From contig CABYJX010000002.1 of the NCBI GenBank assembly GCA_902519405.1, positions 1 to 64,000 of the forward strand: a DNA stretch of 64,000 nt, written 5' to 3'. Source of the stretch: an uncultured Gammaproteobacteria bacterium. GTDB taxonomy: Bacteria; Pseudomonadota; Gammaproteobacteria; Pseudomonadales; Halieaceae. Positions 1-10,090 of the stretch are shown one piece after another (positions within the stretch are counted from its first letter, which is position 1; the number at the start of each line of letters is the position of its first letter). The position numbers and the translations under genes were made by a program. The notes under the pieces are model-generated. The model saw nothing but the letters and a program-made list of their open reading frames with translations. It was not told the origin of the DNA and ran no database searches.

Positions 1-19
1 GATTTAGCGAATATCTTCA

Positions 20-805
20 TTACAAAGCCTCCGGTGCCGAAACGGGCAAGTTCATCAAATCAATGACAGCGGTCTTATCAGCAATTCTTATACCTTGTCT
101 TATTGCATTTTGATAAGCACGTCCATCAAGCTCCACCCATTCCCTTGCGTCCTGATCCCAGGCTCCAGCTGTCTCACCATCGATACTTTGATACAATAGG
201 GCAATTCTACCTATACGCAAAAAGCTTACATCCCGTTCTGAGCCATCTATCTCTACACTTCCTTCATATGTATCGATTTTACGACCATATTCATTTTCTA
301 TCTTATACGCTTCCAGAGCCTGACGAAATTTCTCCGCTACGGTTACGTCTGAACGGTCAAGGTTATTACGAAGGAATCCTATTCTTCTTTGGCGCTCTTC
401 CAAATGAAAGGGAACATCCAAGGAAACAAATTTCTCCAAGCCGTCTACCATCCGAATCACAAGCGGAGTCATCTGCCTTTGAATCACGGTTACTTGATCA
501 ATGGAGGCTTCTATCTGAGCGATCCGTCGAATCTGGTTGTCTATCTGCCTTTGCAAGCGCGCGTTATACACCTTGAGTCCATCTACTTGCTTCATAACTG
601 TCTTATATTGGGTGTAAAGATCTCTGGTCTGCTCTGACAATTTATCGATTTTTACTTGGGATACTCTAGCCGCTTTATTTTTGTCGGAACCAACAGCCAA
701 AATAGAGTCAAGCGTTTCGTTCTGCGCTAAAGCAACTGAACCGGCAAGGGCTCCAACAAAAGCTATAAGCACAATGGAAAGACTTTTTAGTCGATAGGTT
801 TTCAT
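20..805 (-). CDS. DUF3450 family periplasmic coiled-coil protein
   Basis: The N-terminus has a basic stretch and a hydrophobic core ending in an AxA-like site before Q, which reads as a Sec signal peptide. A long coiled coil follows (roughly residues 45-120), then a conserved C-terminal region ending near VIDLMNLPVS. This matches DUF3450, whose genes usually precede ExbB/ExbD/TonB-like energy-coupling genes; such genes would lie to the left of position 1 and cannot be seen. The ORF-track start is an upstream TTG. I prefer the ATG at 805, which has AGGAAG nine bases upstream. The exact function is unknown; an accessory role in TonB-type transport is inference from family context. Confidence 0.8.
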   Translation of the reverse strand: MKTYRLKSLSIVLIAFVGALAGSVALAQNETLDSILAVGSDKNKAARVSQVKIDKLSEQTRDLYTQYKTVMKQVDGLKVYNARLQRQIDNQIRRIAQIEASIDQVTVIQRQMTPLVIRMVDGLEKFVSLDVPFHLEERQRRIGFLRNNLDRSDVTVAEKFRQALEAYKIENEYGRKIDTYEGSVEIDGSERDVSFLRIGRIALLYQSIDGETAGAWDQDAREWVELDGRAYQNAIRQGIRIADKTAVIDLMNLPVSAPEAL

Positions 806-1017
806 GGAATAAGGCTTCCTATTTTTCAACAAGTTTTTAGGGCACTAACACAGGCTTCTTAAATCATAATCTAATTCTTATATTAGGCGCTTAGCTACTT
901 TACTAAATGCGGGTCGGGCATTAAAACCCAGAAATTGATTGTTTTCAACGGTTGAAATAGCGCAACTTATGGAGAAATTCAATTCTTTAGGGGGGTTTGG
1001 TGATTATCGAGGGAGTT

Positions 1018-1530
1018 TTATATGGAAGATTTTTCCTCATAAACCACAAAACTATAGGCAGGTTGGCTATTTTCGGGCCCATGATATTGCCGAGAAGTCT
1101 CTTTCCAAAGAGTCCAATCTACTTCTGGAAATAAAATATTTCCCTGCGGTGAATCATGGACTTCAGTAATATAGATCCGGGAACAAAACTTTAGCGCGTC
1201 TTCATAAATCTGTGCTCCGCCAACTACAAAGAGATCCTTAACACCTAGCAGCTGAGATTCCTGACGCCCAACTTTTATCGCATCCTCTATAGAGCGCACC
1301 ACGATTGTATTTTCAATATCTAAATTAGACCTTCTTGATACTACGATATTCTTGCGGCCAGGAAGCGGGCTCCCTACGGAGTCATAAGTTAATCTTCCCA
1401 TGATGATCGGCTTACCCATTGTTAGATCACGAAAGTATTTTAGATCACTAGGTATTTTCCAAGGCAAGACCTGTCCGTTACCAATTACTCGATTTTCTGC
1501 TACGGCGGCTATCAAGCAAATATCTATCAC
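1018..1530 (-). CDS. folA: dihydrofolate reductase
   Basis: This enzyme reduces dihydrofolate to tetrahydrofolate with NADPH and regenerates the folate that ThyA oxidises. The 170-residue protein carries the PWKIPSDL motif with the catalytic acid at about D29, the NADPH-binding segments MGRLTYDSVG and LPGRKNIVVSR, and VVGGAQIYEDAL, all in the normal order and length for bacterial FolA. It starts with GTG, four bases after the thyA stop, so it is probably translated from the lgt-thyA-folA transcript. No strong ribosome-binding site precedes the GTG, which suggests translational coupling. Confidence 0.95.
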   Translation of the reverse strand: MIDICLIAAVAENRVIGNGQVLPWKIPSDLKYFRDLTMGKPIIMGRLTYDSVGSPLPGRKNIVVSRRSNLDIENTIVVRSIEDAIKVGRQESQLLGVKDLFVVGGAQIYEDALKFCSRIYITEVHDSPQGNILFPEVDWTLWKETSRQYHGPENSQPAYSFVVYEEKSSI

Positions 1531-1534
1531 TTAA

Positions 1535-2368
1535 TTAGACCGCCACTGGTGCAGGGATGTGAGGATGGGGATCGTAATCTATTAGCTTGAAATCTTCGAA
1601 ACGATAGTCATATATACTCAATGGTCGCCGCAATATCTCCAGCTTGGGCAATTTTTTAGGCTCTCGTTTAAGCTGAGTTCTTACCTGATCAAGGTGATTG
1701 CTGTAAATATGAGAATCGCCAGTACAAATAATAATCTCGCCTAGACCAAGATCAGTCTGTTGTGCAAGCATCATAGTCAAAACTGCCAAACTGGCTGTGT
1801 TATAGGGCAGCCCAAGAAATGAGTCACTTGATCGAATCATAAGCTGTGAGGAAAGCTTTCCGTTTGCTACATAAAATTGATAAAGCAGATGACAAGGAGG
1901 CAATGCCATCCTGCCTGCTTTGACATTTTCATGGGGACTTAAAGCCTCATCAGGCAAGTAGTCTACATTCCATGCATGGAACAAGATACGCCTACTGTCA
2001 GGTCTATTTTTTAAGCAATCGATGACATCATCTATCTGGTTAATGACTTTGCCGTCCCGACCCGGCCAGGCAGTCCACTGAGCTCCATAAATTGGCCCTA
2101 AATCACCCTCCTTTGTTGCCCATTCGTCCCAAATGCGTACTCCATTCTCATTAAGCCATGCGATATTAGTATCTCCATTTAGGAACCAAATTAATTCGTT
2201 AATAATGCTCTTCAGATGAAGTTTCTTTGTCGTAAGTAGCGGGAATCCATCTGCCAGCTTGTGTCTATACTGTCTTCCAAAAACCGATAATGTTCCGGTC
2301 CCAGTTCTATCATGCTTGCGCACACCATTATCCAAAATATCTTGCAGCAAGAGCAGATAAGATTTCAT
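1535..2368 (-). CDS. thyA: thymidylate synthase
   Basis: ThyA methylates dUMP to dTMP using methylene-tetrahydrofolate. The sequence has the classical landmarks: DRTGTGT near the N-terminus, the nucleophilic cysteine at about residue 159 in [11 protein letters not shown], the [12 protein letters not shown] segment, and a C-terminal IPAPVAV typical of the mobile tail. Its ATG overlaps the lgt stop by four bases (ATGA), and folA follows after four bases. The lgt-thyA-folA order couples dTMP synthesis with recycling of its folate by-product. At 277 residues it is slightly longer than the 264-residue E. coli enzyme. Confidence 0.97.
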   Translation of the reverse strand: MKSYLLLLQDILDNGVRKHDRTGTGTLSVFGRQYRHKLADGFPLLTTKKLHLKSIINELIWFLNGDTNIAWLNENGVRIWDEWATKEGDLGPIYGAQWTAWPGRDGKVINQIDDVIDCLKNRPDSRRILFHAWNVDYLPDEALSPHENVKAGRMALPPCHLLYQFYVANGKLSSQLMIRSSDSFLGLPYNTASLAVLTMMLAQQTDLGLGEIIICTGDSHIYSNHLDQVRTQLKREPKKLPKLEILRRPLSIYDYRFEDFKLIDYDPHPHIPAPVAV

Positions 2369-3177
2369 TTCTGTCCTCCACTAAAGAATTCCAAATTCTG
2401 CTTCCTGTACGCCAAGCCAATAAAAATAAATCCGACAAAAACCAGAGGGATGCACAAAAACTGTCCCCGAGTTAACCATCCAAATGCCTGAAAACCTATA
2501 TGTGGGTCTGGTTCTCGGAAAAATTCCACGAAAATACGCAATAGTCCGTAGCCAATGGCAAATACTCCCGAAACCGCATACGTAGGTCTGGGTCGAGAGG
2601 AGAACCATAACAAGACAAAAAATAACAATAAGCCCTCCAGAGCGAACTGATAGAGTTGAGAAGGGTGACGCTGAAGCTGCAATGGATCTCTCGGAAAAAC
2701 CATTCCCCAAGGAAGAGATGTTGATCTACCCCATAATTCCTGTCCAATAAAATTACCCAATCGCCCTAGTGCTAGACCCATCGGTACCAAAGGTGCAACA
2801 AAATCTAAAAGCCTCATAAAAGGTATTCGTTCTCGTCTGGCAAGAAGACAAGTTGCTAAGATTACCCCCAGAAGTCCTCCGTGAAACGACATACCTCCCT
2901 CCCAAACTCTAAAAAGCCACAAAGGATCGCGAAGAACTAATTCCCAGCTGTAAAATATGGCATACCCAATGCGTCCTCCCAGAAAAACGCCCATAGTTCC
3001 GTAAAAAATAAGGTCCTCAACTTTGTCAGAGCTTATTGGTGACCAGTCGTTTTTGCTGCGATGAAGCGCCAACCTCCAAGCAAAACCCAACGCTAAAAGA
3101 TAAGTCATTCCATACCAGTGTACCTTGAGTGGGCCCAAGTAAAATGCGACTGGATCTATTTCAGGATATGGCAACAT
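2365..3177 (-). CDS. lgt: prolipoprotein diacylglyceryl transferase
   Basis: Lgt is an inner-membrane enzyme that transfers diacylglycerol from phosphatidylglycerol to the lipobox cysteine of prolipoproteins, the first step of lipoprotein maturation. The 270-residue protein has several membrane segments, the FHGGLLG segment with an essential-type His near residue 99, and the Lgt signature [13 protein letters not shown] at about 138-150. It is first in the lgt-thyA-folA operon, an arrangement common in gammaproteobacteria, and overlaps thyA by four bases. Confidence 0.97.
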   Translation of the reverse strand: MLPYPEIDPVAFYLGPLKVHWYGMTYLLALGFAWRLALHRSKNDWSPISSDKVEDLIFYGTMGVFLGGRIGYAIFYSWELVLRDPLWLFRVWEGGMSFHGGLLGVILATCLLARRERIPFMRLLDFVAPLVPMGLALGRLGNFIGQELWGRSTSLPWGMVFPRDPLQLQRHPSQLYQFALEGLLLFFVLLWFSSRPRPTYAVSGVFAIGYGLLRIFVEFFREPDPHIGFQAFGWLTRGQFLCIPLVFVGFIFIGLAYRKQNLEFFSGGQK

Positions 3178-3271
3178 GTTAGCTAATTGATAAATCCACG
3201 TTGGATAGATATTGTTTATCAGTGTATTATCATCTAGCGAACATCAGGAAACAATTACCGCGGCGGACTTT

Positions 3272-4078
3272 ATGTGCTTAGTAATTTTTGCCTATAAAAG
3301 CCACAAAGAGTTTCCGCTACTTGTTGCTGCTAATAGAGATGAGTTCTACGAAAGAGACTCGGAAGCATCTCACTTTTGGCCAGACCAACCAGATATTCTG
3401 GCTGGAAGAGATTGCGTAGCTAAAGGCACTTGGATGGGCATATCGAAGCGTGGTCGCTTCGCCGCCATCACAAATGGAACAAAAAAAAATACCGACTATT
3501 TGCAAACACTCTCAAGAGGATCACTTACCACTGATTTTCTGATTGGCGAAATTTCGGCGAGACAATATGCGCATGAAGTTAAGTTGAGGAGCAGGACATT
3601 TAATAGCTTTCATTTAATTATCAATGACATGGAATCTATGTGGCATGTAGACTCACATCCGGATAGCGTAACTCAAGACGTTCGCGAACTAGCCCCTGGA
3701 ATCTATGGGTTGAGTAACGCAGGTATACACTCTGAATGGCCAAAGTGCAAAATTGGCAAAGATAAAATGTCAGCTCTCATTAGTAGCGACAAGTTGGATT
3801 TCAAAGATCTAAAGCAAGTTGTTTCTAGTAGAAAGTTAGCCGAAAAGGCGCAATTAGCAAAGCTTGGTTTACAAGAAGAAAGAGATCTGTTTCTATCCGC
3901 ACAATTTGTAGCAACAGAAACTTACGGCACAAGATGCAGCACAGTAATGAGCATAGACTCTCAAAAGATCGTCAGGTGGCTTGAAGAAAGTTTTGATCCA
4001 TCACACACGCTCTTTCGCTCTACAAAAAAGCAGTTTGATTTGAAATGTAATTCTAATAAGGAGGTTACCGATGAATAA
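3272..4078 (+). CDS. NRDE/TANGO2 family protein
   Basis: The protein opens with MCLVIFAYKSH and continues with the family-defining AANRDEFY motif, LAGRD, GTWMG and RFAAITN, so it belongs to the NRDE (TANGO2, DUF833) family. The biochemical role in bacteria is not settled; eukaryotic TANGO2 has been linked to heme and lipid handling. The ORF track begins 20 codons earlier, but the family almost always starts at MCL, so I use the ATG at 3272, although no good ribosome-binding site precedes it. Its 3' end overlaps the convergent ptsP gene by 14 bp. A run of nine A lies inside the gene at 3481-3489. Confidence 0.85.
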   Translation: MCLVIFAYKSHKEFPLLVAANRDEFYERDSEASHFWPDQPDILAGRDCVAKGTWMGISKRGRFAAITNGTKKNTDYLQTLSRGSLTTDFLIGEISARQYAHEVKLRSRTFNSFHLIINDMESMWHVDSHPDSVTQDVRELAPGIYGLSNAGIHSEWPKCKIGKDKMSALISSDKLDFKDLKQVVSSRKLAEKAQLAKLGLQEERDLFLSAQFVATETYGTRCSTVMSIDSQKIVRWLEESFDPSHTLFRSTKKQFDLKCNSNKEVTDE

Positions 4079-6323
4079 ATCCCTCTAAACCGTTTTCAAA
4101 TAGGACTTGATTTAGCCGCGACGAAATCTTTATCGAATCATCTAACTGCAAGACTTCGTCCAACAAATTTACTGAATCTTTTAAAGTTAAACTTCTTATG
4201 GTTTTTTTGACCGGCAATATACTATTCGCACTCATTGATAAGATGTCATAGCCCATGGCCATTAAAATAGCTGAGGCTTGCGGGTTGCCAGCCAGCTCCC
4301 CACATATACTTACTGGTTTATATTCTTCGCGGGCAGCGGCCGCCACACTTACTAATGCTTGGAGAACTGCGGGATTAAAATGATCATAAAGCTGAGAAAC
4401 TCTCGGGTTGTTTCGGTCAACTGCTAAAAGATACTGAGTTAAGTCATTACTGCCAACTGAGAGAAAATCAACTCGTCTAGCTAATGCTCTAGCCTGATAA
4501 ACCGCAGCCGGCACTTCAATCATGACACCGATAGGAGGCAAATTTGACTCCCATCCCTCAAGCCTTATTTCTTTATGACTCCTAGATATTAGCTCCAAAG
4601 CATCGTTTAATTCTGTTACCGTCGTTATCATTGGCAGCATTATTCTAAGGTTCCCAAGTCCTTCATTAGCTTTTAACATTGCTCTCAACTGTCCAATGAA
4701 TATTTCCGGGTGATCCAAGGTTACTCGAATTCCTCTCCAGCCTAGAAAAGGATTGTCTTCCTCAATGGGGAAGTAAGATAGCGACTTGTCACCACCAATA
4801 TCTAATGTCCTCATAGTCACTGGCCTTGGGGCGAAAGCCTCCAGTTGACTTCGATAAATCCTCCTCTGCTCCTCCTCGCTAGGAAAACTTTCTCTTAGTA
4901 AAAAAGGAATCTCTGTACGATACAGACCTACACCATCAGCACCTAGATCAATTGAATAATCGATATCAGACATTAGACCGGTGTTTACCCAAAGAGTAAG
5001 TCTATGGTCATCACGAGTTTTACAAGTTTCAGTTTTTAATGGTTCTAATTCTTTTGTGACCGCGAGGTCTCGGTCCGCCAAAGCCTGAAATCTTGAACAA
5101 GTATCCTTGTCGGCATTTGGATAAATTACGCCATTGTAACCATCCACTATCAGGGACCAACCTTCCAGCGAGGAAAGCGGCAAATCTACTACTCCCATAA
5201 CAGTAGGAATGCCCATGGCACGCGCTAAAATAGCAACATGCGAATTACCAGATCCCCGAACTGAAACTAGCCCAACAAGATTTTCACGAGGAATTTCCCC
5301 TAGCATTGATGCCGTCAGCTCCTCACTAACTAATATTGCCTTTTCTGGAAAAATGCGCTCCTCTTGATCTTCCTCTTGAAGATAAGCCAGAACTCGCGAG
5401 CCTAGATCTCTTACGTCCACTGCCCGTTCACGTAGATAACTATGCTCCATGCGCTCAAAATGCTTGATATGTCGCATCATTACTTGACTTAAAGCGCCTT
5501 GAGCCCACTGACCAGATTTAATAAGTCTCGCTACCTCACCACCAAGCGAGGAGTCGTCCAGAATTCCTAAATAAACATCGAATAGTGCATGATCTTCAGC
5601 GCTCAATTCGCTACTGAGTGAACGAGACACTTCTTCAATATCTATGCGAACCTTTGACAATGCATCTCTAAAATTTCTGAGCTCAGCACGTCGATTTGAA
5701 GTTGTCTTACTTGCCACTAGAGATATGTCTGCAGCATGCGACACCACAACCGCAGTGCCGATTGCAATACCAGGAGCACCAACGATTCCGTTCACCTTAG
5801 TAAAACTTTCAGCTACCGAGCCGGCTTGCCGCTCGACTGCCCGGGACACCTGCGCATGCGCAATCGCACCGGCCAGTTGAGCTGATAGAGTTATTAGGAA
5901 AGCTTCTTCGCTCTCATCAAAGCGTCTCGCGGCTGACTGTTGCACCACTAATACTCCCAAAATCTTACGTTGGTGCATTATTGGAGCGCCAAGGAAAGCA
6001 TTGAATGGCTCTTCACCAATACCTGGAACAAGTTGAAAACTCGGATGACTTTGAGCAGATTCCAGGTTGATGGTCTCTTCTCTGCTAGCCACCAATCCAA
6101 CGAGACCCCTTCCTTCATCCAGCGAAACAACACCTACCTGCTCAGTATTTAAGCCTGCGGTGGCACTGAAAACGAGACTACCGCTTGGATAGTCACGTAA
6201 ATAGACACTGCAAACCTCAGTATTCATAGCTTGCTGAACCCTGCGAACAATTATATCTAGGGTTATTTCCAGATTATCAGCTGTATTTACCTCTTGTACG
6301 ATTCGTCGAAGCGTTTCAATCAT
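4065..6323 (-). CDS. ptsP: PTS-Ntr enzyme I (EI-Ntr) with GAF domain
   Basis: EI-Ntr takes phosphate from PEP and passes it to NPr and EIIA-Ntr, a regulatory chain linked to nitrogen, potassium and stress control. Residues 1-160 form a GAF sensor domain. The enzyme I part follows with the phosphohistidine motif [17 protein letters not shown] (His about 362), the PEP-binding GVGLYRTE and [10 protein letters not shown] segments, and the C-terminal [10 protein letters not shown] cysteine site. The 752-residue length fits PtsP. It overlaps the end of rppH by eight bases, as in other gammaproteobacteria. Its usual partners (ptsN, ptsO/npr) are not in this window. Confidence 0.96.
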   Translation of the reverse strand: MIETLRRIVQEVNTADNLEITLDIIVRRVQQAMNTEVCSVYLRDYPSGSLVFSATAGLNTEQVGVVSLDEGRGLVGLVASREETINLESAQSHPSFQLVPGIGEEPFNAFLGAPIMHQRKILGVLVVQQSAARRFDESEEAFLITLSAQLAGAIAHAQVSRAVERQAGSVAESFTKVNGIVGAPGIAIGTAVVVSHAADISLVASKTTSNRRAELRNFRDALSKVRIDIEEVSRSLSSELSAEDHALFDVYLGILDDSSLGGEVARLIKSGQWAQGALSQVMMRHIKHFERMEHSYLRERAVDVRDLGSRVLAYLQEEDQEERIFPEKAILVSEELTASMLGEIPRENLVGLVSVRGSGNSHVAILARAMGIPTVMGVVDLPLSSLEGWSLIVDGYNGVIYPNADKDTCSRFQALADRDLAVTKELEPLKTETCKTRDDHRLTLWVNTGLMSDIDYSIDLGADGVGLYRTEIPFLLRESFPSEEEQRRIYRSQLEAFAPRPVTMRTLDIGGDKSLSYFPIEEDNPFLGWRGIRVTLDHPEIFIGQLRAMLKANEGLGNLRIMLPMITTVTELNDALELISRSHKEIRLEGWESNLPPIGVMIEVPAAVYQARALARRVDFLSVGSNDLTQYLLAVDRNNPRVSQLYDHFNPAVLQALVSVAAAAREEYKPVSICGELAGNPQASAILMAMGYDILSMSANSILPVKKTIRSLTLKDSVNLLDEVLQLDDSIKISSRLNQVLFENGLEGFIHR

Positions 6324-6810
6324 TGTCTTTATCTATAACCGAGCATAGTGATGCTTCTAACCTTTCAAGTACCTGTCGATAGACCTCTCTTTTAAATTCG
6401 ACCACTTGGTAAAGTGGATACCAGTATTCAACCCAGCGCCAGCTAGAAAACTCTGGCTTATCACTTAAATTTAAAATGACAGCACTGTCATCGCTCACAA
6501 GACGCAGCAAAAACCAACGTTGCTTTTGACCAATACAGATAGGATTGGAGTCCTCCCTAATTAAATTTCGAGGAAATTTATAACTTAGCCAATCTCGCGT
6601 ACTTGCTATTATTACTACATCACACGGTCTAAGACCCAACTCTTCATTTAGCTCTCTAAACATGGCATCGCGGACAGACTCACTAGGTCGAATACCCCCT
6701 TGTGGAAATTGCCACGCGCAGTCACCGGTTCGGCAAGCCCATAACAATTGTCCGCTGGAATTAGCAACTATAATCCCGACATTCAAGCGATAACCTTCTG
6801 AATCTACCAA
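6316..6810 (-). CDS. rppH: RNA pyrophosphohydrolase
   Basis: RppH is a Nudix hydrolase that removes pyrophosphate from the 5' end of mRNA and triggers RNase E decay. The Nudix box is clear ([23 protein letters not shown]), as are [19 protein letters not shown] and [12 protein letters not shown]. The ORF track starts 38 codons upstream, but the family begins directly at (M)xDxxGYRxNVG. The matching codon here is a TTG at 6810 preceded by GGTGA at good spacing, giving 164 residues, normal for RppH. Alternatives are a GTG at 6819 and an ATG at 6843. It overlaps ptsP by eight bases. Confidence 0.93.
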   Translation of the reverse strand: MVDSEGYRLNVGIIVANSSGQLLWACRTGDCAWQFPQGGIRPSESVRDAMFRELNEELGLRPCDVVIIASTRDWLSYKFPRNLIREDSNPICIGQKQRWFLLRLVSDDSAVILNLSDKPEFSSWRWVEYWYPLYQVVEFKREVYRQVLERLEASLCSVIDKDND

Positions 6811-6915
6811 TCTGATCACCCAAAACAAAGTATTATTTTTCATTGTTCCACATTTTAGGGGTACTAGAAAATTGTCTATACAGGAATTGGAAGTTATGCT
6901 GAGCCGATTTCCTTG

Positions 6916-7584
6916 ATGACGCAAAAAATGAGTTTAGCAATTTTTGATCTTGATAATACTCTGATAGACGGCGATAGCGATCATCTGTGGGGAATATTTT
7001 TGTGCGAGGAGGGTATTGTTGACGCTGTCGAGTATTCAAAGTTAAACGATCAATTTTATTCCAATTATCTAGCTGGCTCTCTCGATATCTTAGCTTATCA
7101 AAAGTTTGCCCTCCGCCCATTAGCGAGCACCCCGCTAGAAAAACTAGAAGAACTTCGACTTAAGTTCCTTACAAAAATAATTCATCAGATCATCCTTGGA
7201 AAGGCCAAAAAGCTGATTCAACAACATGTGCGCAAAGGAGATCATCCAATGATAATAACTGCTACAAATGATTTTGTAGCTCGCCCAATTGCCGCACTAT
7301 TAGGAATTAGTGATTTATTAGCTTGCACAGCTGAATTTAAGGATGGCTCATATACAGGAGAAACTTTAGGAATACCGACGTTTAGAGAGGGTAAAGTCTC
7401 ACGACTCAAAGAGTGGGTCGAGGCAAACAGTGAAGATCTCGAGGGTGCTTGGTTTTATAGTGATTCACATAATGATCTGCCACTGCTGGAATTTATCGAC
7501 AATCCTGTGGCTGTAGATCCCGATAAAACCTTGAGAGATATCGCAAATCGACGCTGTTGGGATATTATTTCTTTAAGAAATTAG
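6916..7584 (+). CDS. HAD superfamily IB hydrolase, SerB-like phosphatase
   Basis: The N-terminal motif [19 protein letters not shown] supplies the nucleophile and acid aspartates of HAD phosphatases. TATNDF is motif II, and [12 protein letters not shown] near the C-terminus is motif IV, with the Ser-His-Asn-Asp spacing of subfamily IB. Close relatives are annotated as phosphoserine phosphatase-like or histidinol-phosphatase-like; the real substrate cannot be read from sequence. The start may be ATG 6916 or ATG 6928; the latter gives the usual [11 protein letters not shown] opening. It is divergent from rppH and needs its own promoter in the short gap. Confidence 0.88.
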   Translation: MTQKMSLAIFDLDNTLIDGDSDHLWGIFLCEEGIVDAVEYSKLNDQFYSNYLAGSLDILAYQKFALRPLASTPLEKLEELRLKFLTKIIHQIILGKAKKLIQQHVRKGDHPMIITATNDFVARPIAALLGISDLLACTAEFKDGSYTGETLGIPTFREGKVSRLKEWVEANSEDLEGAWFYSDSHNDLPLLEFIDNPVAVDPDKTLRDIANRRCWDIISLRN

Positions 7585-7630
7585 AAAGCTATCAAAAGGC
7601 AAGAGAAACTTTGGGAGGATATAGCACATT

Positions 7631-8851
7631 TCAATCTAAGCCCATTGCGTAACTGATAATCCGCTTTTTTACCCATTCTAGTTGATTAACCTTCCTAAGA
7701 CCTTCGTTACGCAACCAACGAACGGGAATTTTTCGACTACCAAAAAGATGTTTAAATCCATCCATAGCCAACATCATTTGCAAATTTTCACCCCGTCGTC
7801 GACGTTGATACCGAGCCAAAACCCCCGAACTCCCAATCTCAATATTGGAGTTATGTGCAAGCAGAAGCTCTTCGGCTAAGACATCAATATCAAGCAATCC
7901 GATGTTTAGACCTTGACCAGCTAAAGGATGAATCCTGTGAGCCGAATCACCGACAAGAGCAACTGATGGTTTAAAATAACTGATCGCGTGCGATTGCTTA
8001 AGGGGAAAAGTGGCACGATCTGACACCCCGAGGATATGTCCGAGTCTGTACTCAAATTCGGCAGCCAGCCTCTTGCAAAATTGTTCATCAGCGAGAGAGT
8101 TTAATTCCTCTGCCAACCAATCATCGCAGGACCAAACTATAGAACAATAATGTGTGTTCTCTCCCCCGGGTAAAGGCAAAAAAGCTAGGGGGCCTGTAGA
8201 TGAAAATCTTTGCCATGCCGTCGCTTCATGATGTTTTTCGATCTGCACCGTAGCTACAATTGCTTGCTGGTAGTAATCCCATTCTTTAGTCTCAAACCCC
8301 ATAAGCCCGCGAACCCTTGAGTTAGCGCCATCTGCGGCCACAAGTAGCCTGCTGGTTATTTTTTCCCCACTCAAGAGAGTGATCTTTAAAAGATTTTCAT
8401 AGCCTGAGGACACGGCGTATTCCAGCTGGTCAGGCGAGATTACCGCAATGTCAACTCGTCTGATAACTTCATTCATTAACTCTGAGATTAAGGCACGATT
8501 CTCAACTATATTGCCAAGTTCTGGTGCTCCAACTGCAGCACTATCAAACTCGATCGACCCGGTACCATCTGCATCCCAGACCTTCATGTGAGTGTAAGGA
8601 AAATACCTATAGCTTTTAATAGATTGCCATACGCCCAAGCGCTCTAGTATTTTCACTGAACGAGGTGTCAAAGCGCTCACTCGCAAATCAAAACTATGTA
8701 AATCTCTAGCTGTTGGAAGCAAATAACCACTGCGATCAGTTGCTTCGATCAGCTGAATGGATAGACCGTGGCCACTCAAAGCTAATGCTAAACTCGCTCC
8801 GGCTACACCAGCCCCAATAATAACTACATCAGATGTTTTTGCTTTACTCAT
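7631..8851 (-). CDS. ubiI: FAD-dependent ubiquinone biosynthesis hydroxylase, UbiI-like
   Basis: This is a flavoprotein monooxygenase of the UbiH/UbiI/UbiF/VisC family that hydroxylates the ring of a ubiquinone precursor. It has an N-terminal GxGxxG dinucleotide fold (VVIIGAGVAGASLA), the conserved DG segment (VAADGANSRVR) and the GDSAHRIHPLAGQGLNIGLLD motif that contacts FAD. It is last in pepP-ubiH-ubiI, the position held by ubiI (visC) in E. coli and Pseudomonas; position plus paralogy is why I call it UbiI rather than UbiF or UbiM. The gap to ubiH is nine bases. Confidence 0.85.
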   Translation of the reverse strand: MSKAKTSDVVIIGAGVAGASLALALSGHGLSIQLIEATDRSGYLLPTARDLHSFDLRVSALTPRSVKILERLGVWQSIKSYRYFPYTHMKVWDADGTGSIEFDSAAVGAPELGNIVENRALISELMNEVIRRVDIAVISPDQLEYAVSSGYENLLKITLLSGEKITSRLLVAADGANSRVRGLMGFETKEWDYYQQAIVATVQIEKHHEATAWQRFSSTGPLAFLPLPGGENTHYCSIVWSCDDWLAEELNSLADEQFCKRLAAEFEYRLGHILGVSDRATFPLKQSHAISYFKPSVALVGDSAHRIHPLAGQGLNIGLLDIDVLAEELLLAHNSNIEIGSSGVLARYQRRRRGENLQMMLAMDGFKHLFGSRKIPVRWLRNEGLRKVNQLEWVKKRIISYAMGLD

Positions 8852-8860
8852 CTTTTCGTT

Positions 8861-10090
8861 TTAAAAAGGCATCCCAGCAGCACGTCGAACTAATTTAGTT
8901 TTTAGTGGCGGCAGTATATCTAACGCGGTCAGTGCAATACTTCGAGCCAAGCCAAGAAATCTATTTCTATTGGTAAAAAGCCTAGGTAACACATCACTGG
9001 CAGTAACGATTATTTCTTGATCCCGTTGGCGCGCGAGACGATAACTCTCCAAAACTCCTAAATCACCGAGACGTTTACCTTTTATTTCAGCACAAGACAA
9101 AATTTTTGCCAGTTCATTCGCATCGCGCAGCGCTAGGTTAAAACCTTGCCCTGCAACCGGATGTAATGCATGTGCGGCGTTACCCATTATTACGATGCCG
9201 TTCCTAACTTGTTCACGAGCCTTTAACTGGGATAAGGGGAATCGCGAGCGCCTCCCAATATGGGAAATGCGTCCTAAACGATAACCAAACTCTTTCTGAA
9301 GCAATTCTTTAAATCCATCTAAGCTGGTGGTTTCTAATTCTTTCCCTCGCTCTGGATTAACGGACCAAACAACACCACACCTGTTGGGCTGTGATGAAGC
9401 CTCCACTAAAGGAAGCACGGCCAGTGGGCCGCTGTCTGTAAATCGCTCAAAAGCGCAGTTCATATGTGGTTGTTCAAACCCGACATTTACTACTATGGCA
9501 TCTTGTCCATAATTTTTAATAGTCGAATCTATAAAAAAGGATTCTCGGAGTTTAGATTTTGCACCATCAGCAACAATTAAAAGTTTTGCTTTAAAATGCC
9601 TATGTACCCCATTTTGATTAATTTTAATGGAAGTGCCATATGCATCACTTGCTTTAACGCTAAGAACTATTGCTGAACCGAATAACTCTATGCCTGCTTG
9701 ATCGCTTGTTGAACTCAGTAATGCAGTCCCCAAGGCCAGATTTTCGGCGACGTAACCAAGTGCTGGCCATCCATAATCACTCGAGGTCAGAAGCGTACTT
9801 CCAAATTTATCTTTACTTGAGACATGTATAGAGCTGATTGGCGAAGTTTTTTTTTCAAAAACCTCCCATAAACCAATATCTTCAAAAATCCGCCTTGAGC
9901 TAAAGCTTAATGCTGTTGCGCGAGAATCGAAAGCCGGATAAGTATCTTGCAGGTCACCCGAAACCGGCAAATCATTGCCTTCAAGTAAAGTCACTCCAGT
10001 AGTTTCCGAAAGTTGGGTACGCAAGAGGATAGCGACACTCATGCCCACCATACCTCCGCCAACAATGATAATATCCCGCTCTTCAATCAC
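8861..10090 (-). CDS. ubiH: 2-octaprenyl-6-methoxyphenol hydroxylase, UbiH-like
   Basis: This is the second flavin monooxygenase of the pair. IIIVGGGMVGMSVAILL forms the FAD-binding fold, LIVADGAKSKLRE the middle DG motif, and IVMGNAAHALHPVAGQGFNLALRD the C-terminal FAD motif; GNAAH in place of GDAAH is a UbiH trait. It starts with GTG directly after the pepP stop codon, so translation is probably coupled. A run of nine A (coding strand) lies at 9847-9855. Together with UbiI, and with UbiC and UbiA near 56 kb, it belongs to the ubiquinone pathway. Confidence 0.88.
   Translation of the reverse strand: MIEERDIIIVGGGMVGMSVAILLRTQLSETTGVTLLEGNDLPVSGDLQDTYPAFDSRATALSFSSRRIFEDIGLWEVFEKKTSPISSIHVSSKDKFGSTLLTSSDYGWPALGYVAENLALGTALLSSTSDQAGIELFGSAIVLSVKASDAYGTSIKINQNGVHRHFKAKLLIVADGAKSKLRESFFIDSTIKNYGQDAIVVNVGFEQPHMNCAFERFTDSGPLAVLPLVEASSQPNRCGVVWSVNPERGKELETTSLDGFKELLQKEFGYRLGRISHIGRRSRFPLSQLKAREQVRNGIVIMGNAAHALHPVAGQGFNLALRDANELAKILSCAEIKGKRLGDLGVLESYRLARQRDQEIIVTASDVLPRLFTNRNRFLGLARSIALTALDILPPLKTKLVRRAAGMPF

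Noticed and set aside
103-576. 157-residue plus-strand ORF at the left edge
   Set aside because: It lies fully antisense to the DUF3450 gene, is His/Leu/Ser-rich without family features, and has no ribosome-binding site; it is a shadow frame.
943-957. 15-base inverted repeat TTTCAAC-G-GTTGAAA between folA and the DUF3450 gene
   Set aside because: It could be an operator, but it is short, single, and some 140 bases from the nearest start codon; chance is likely.
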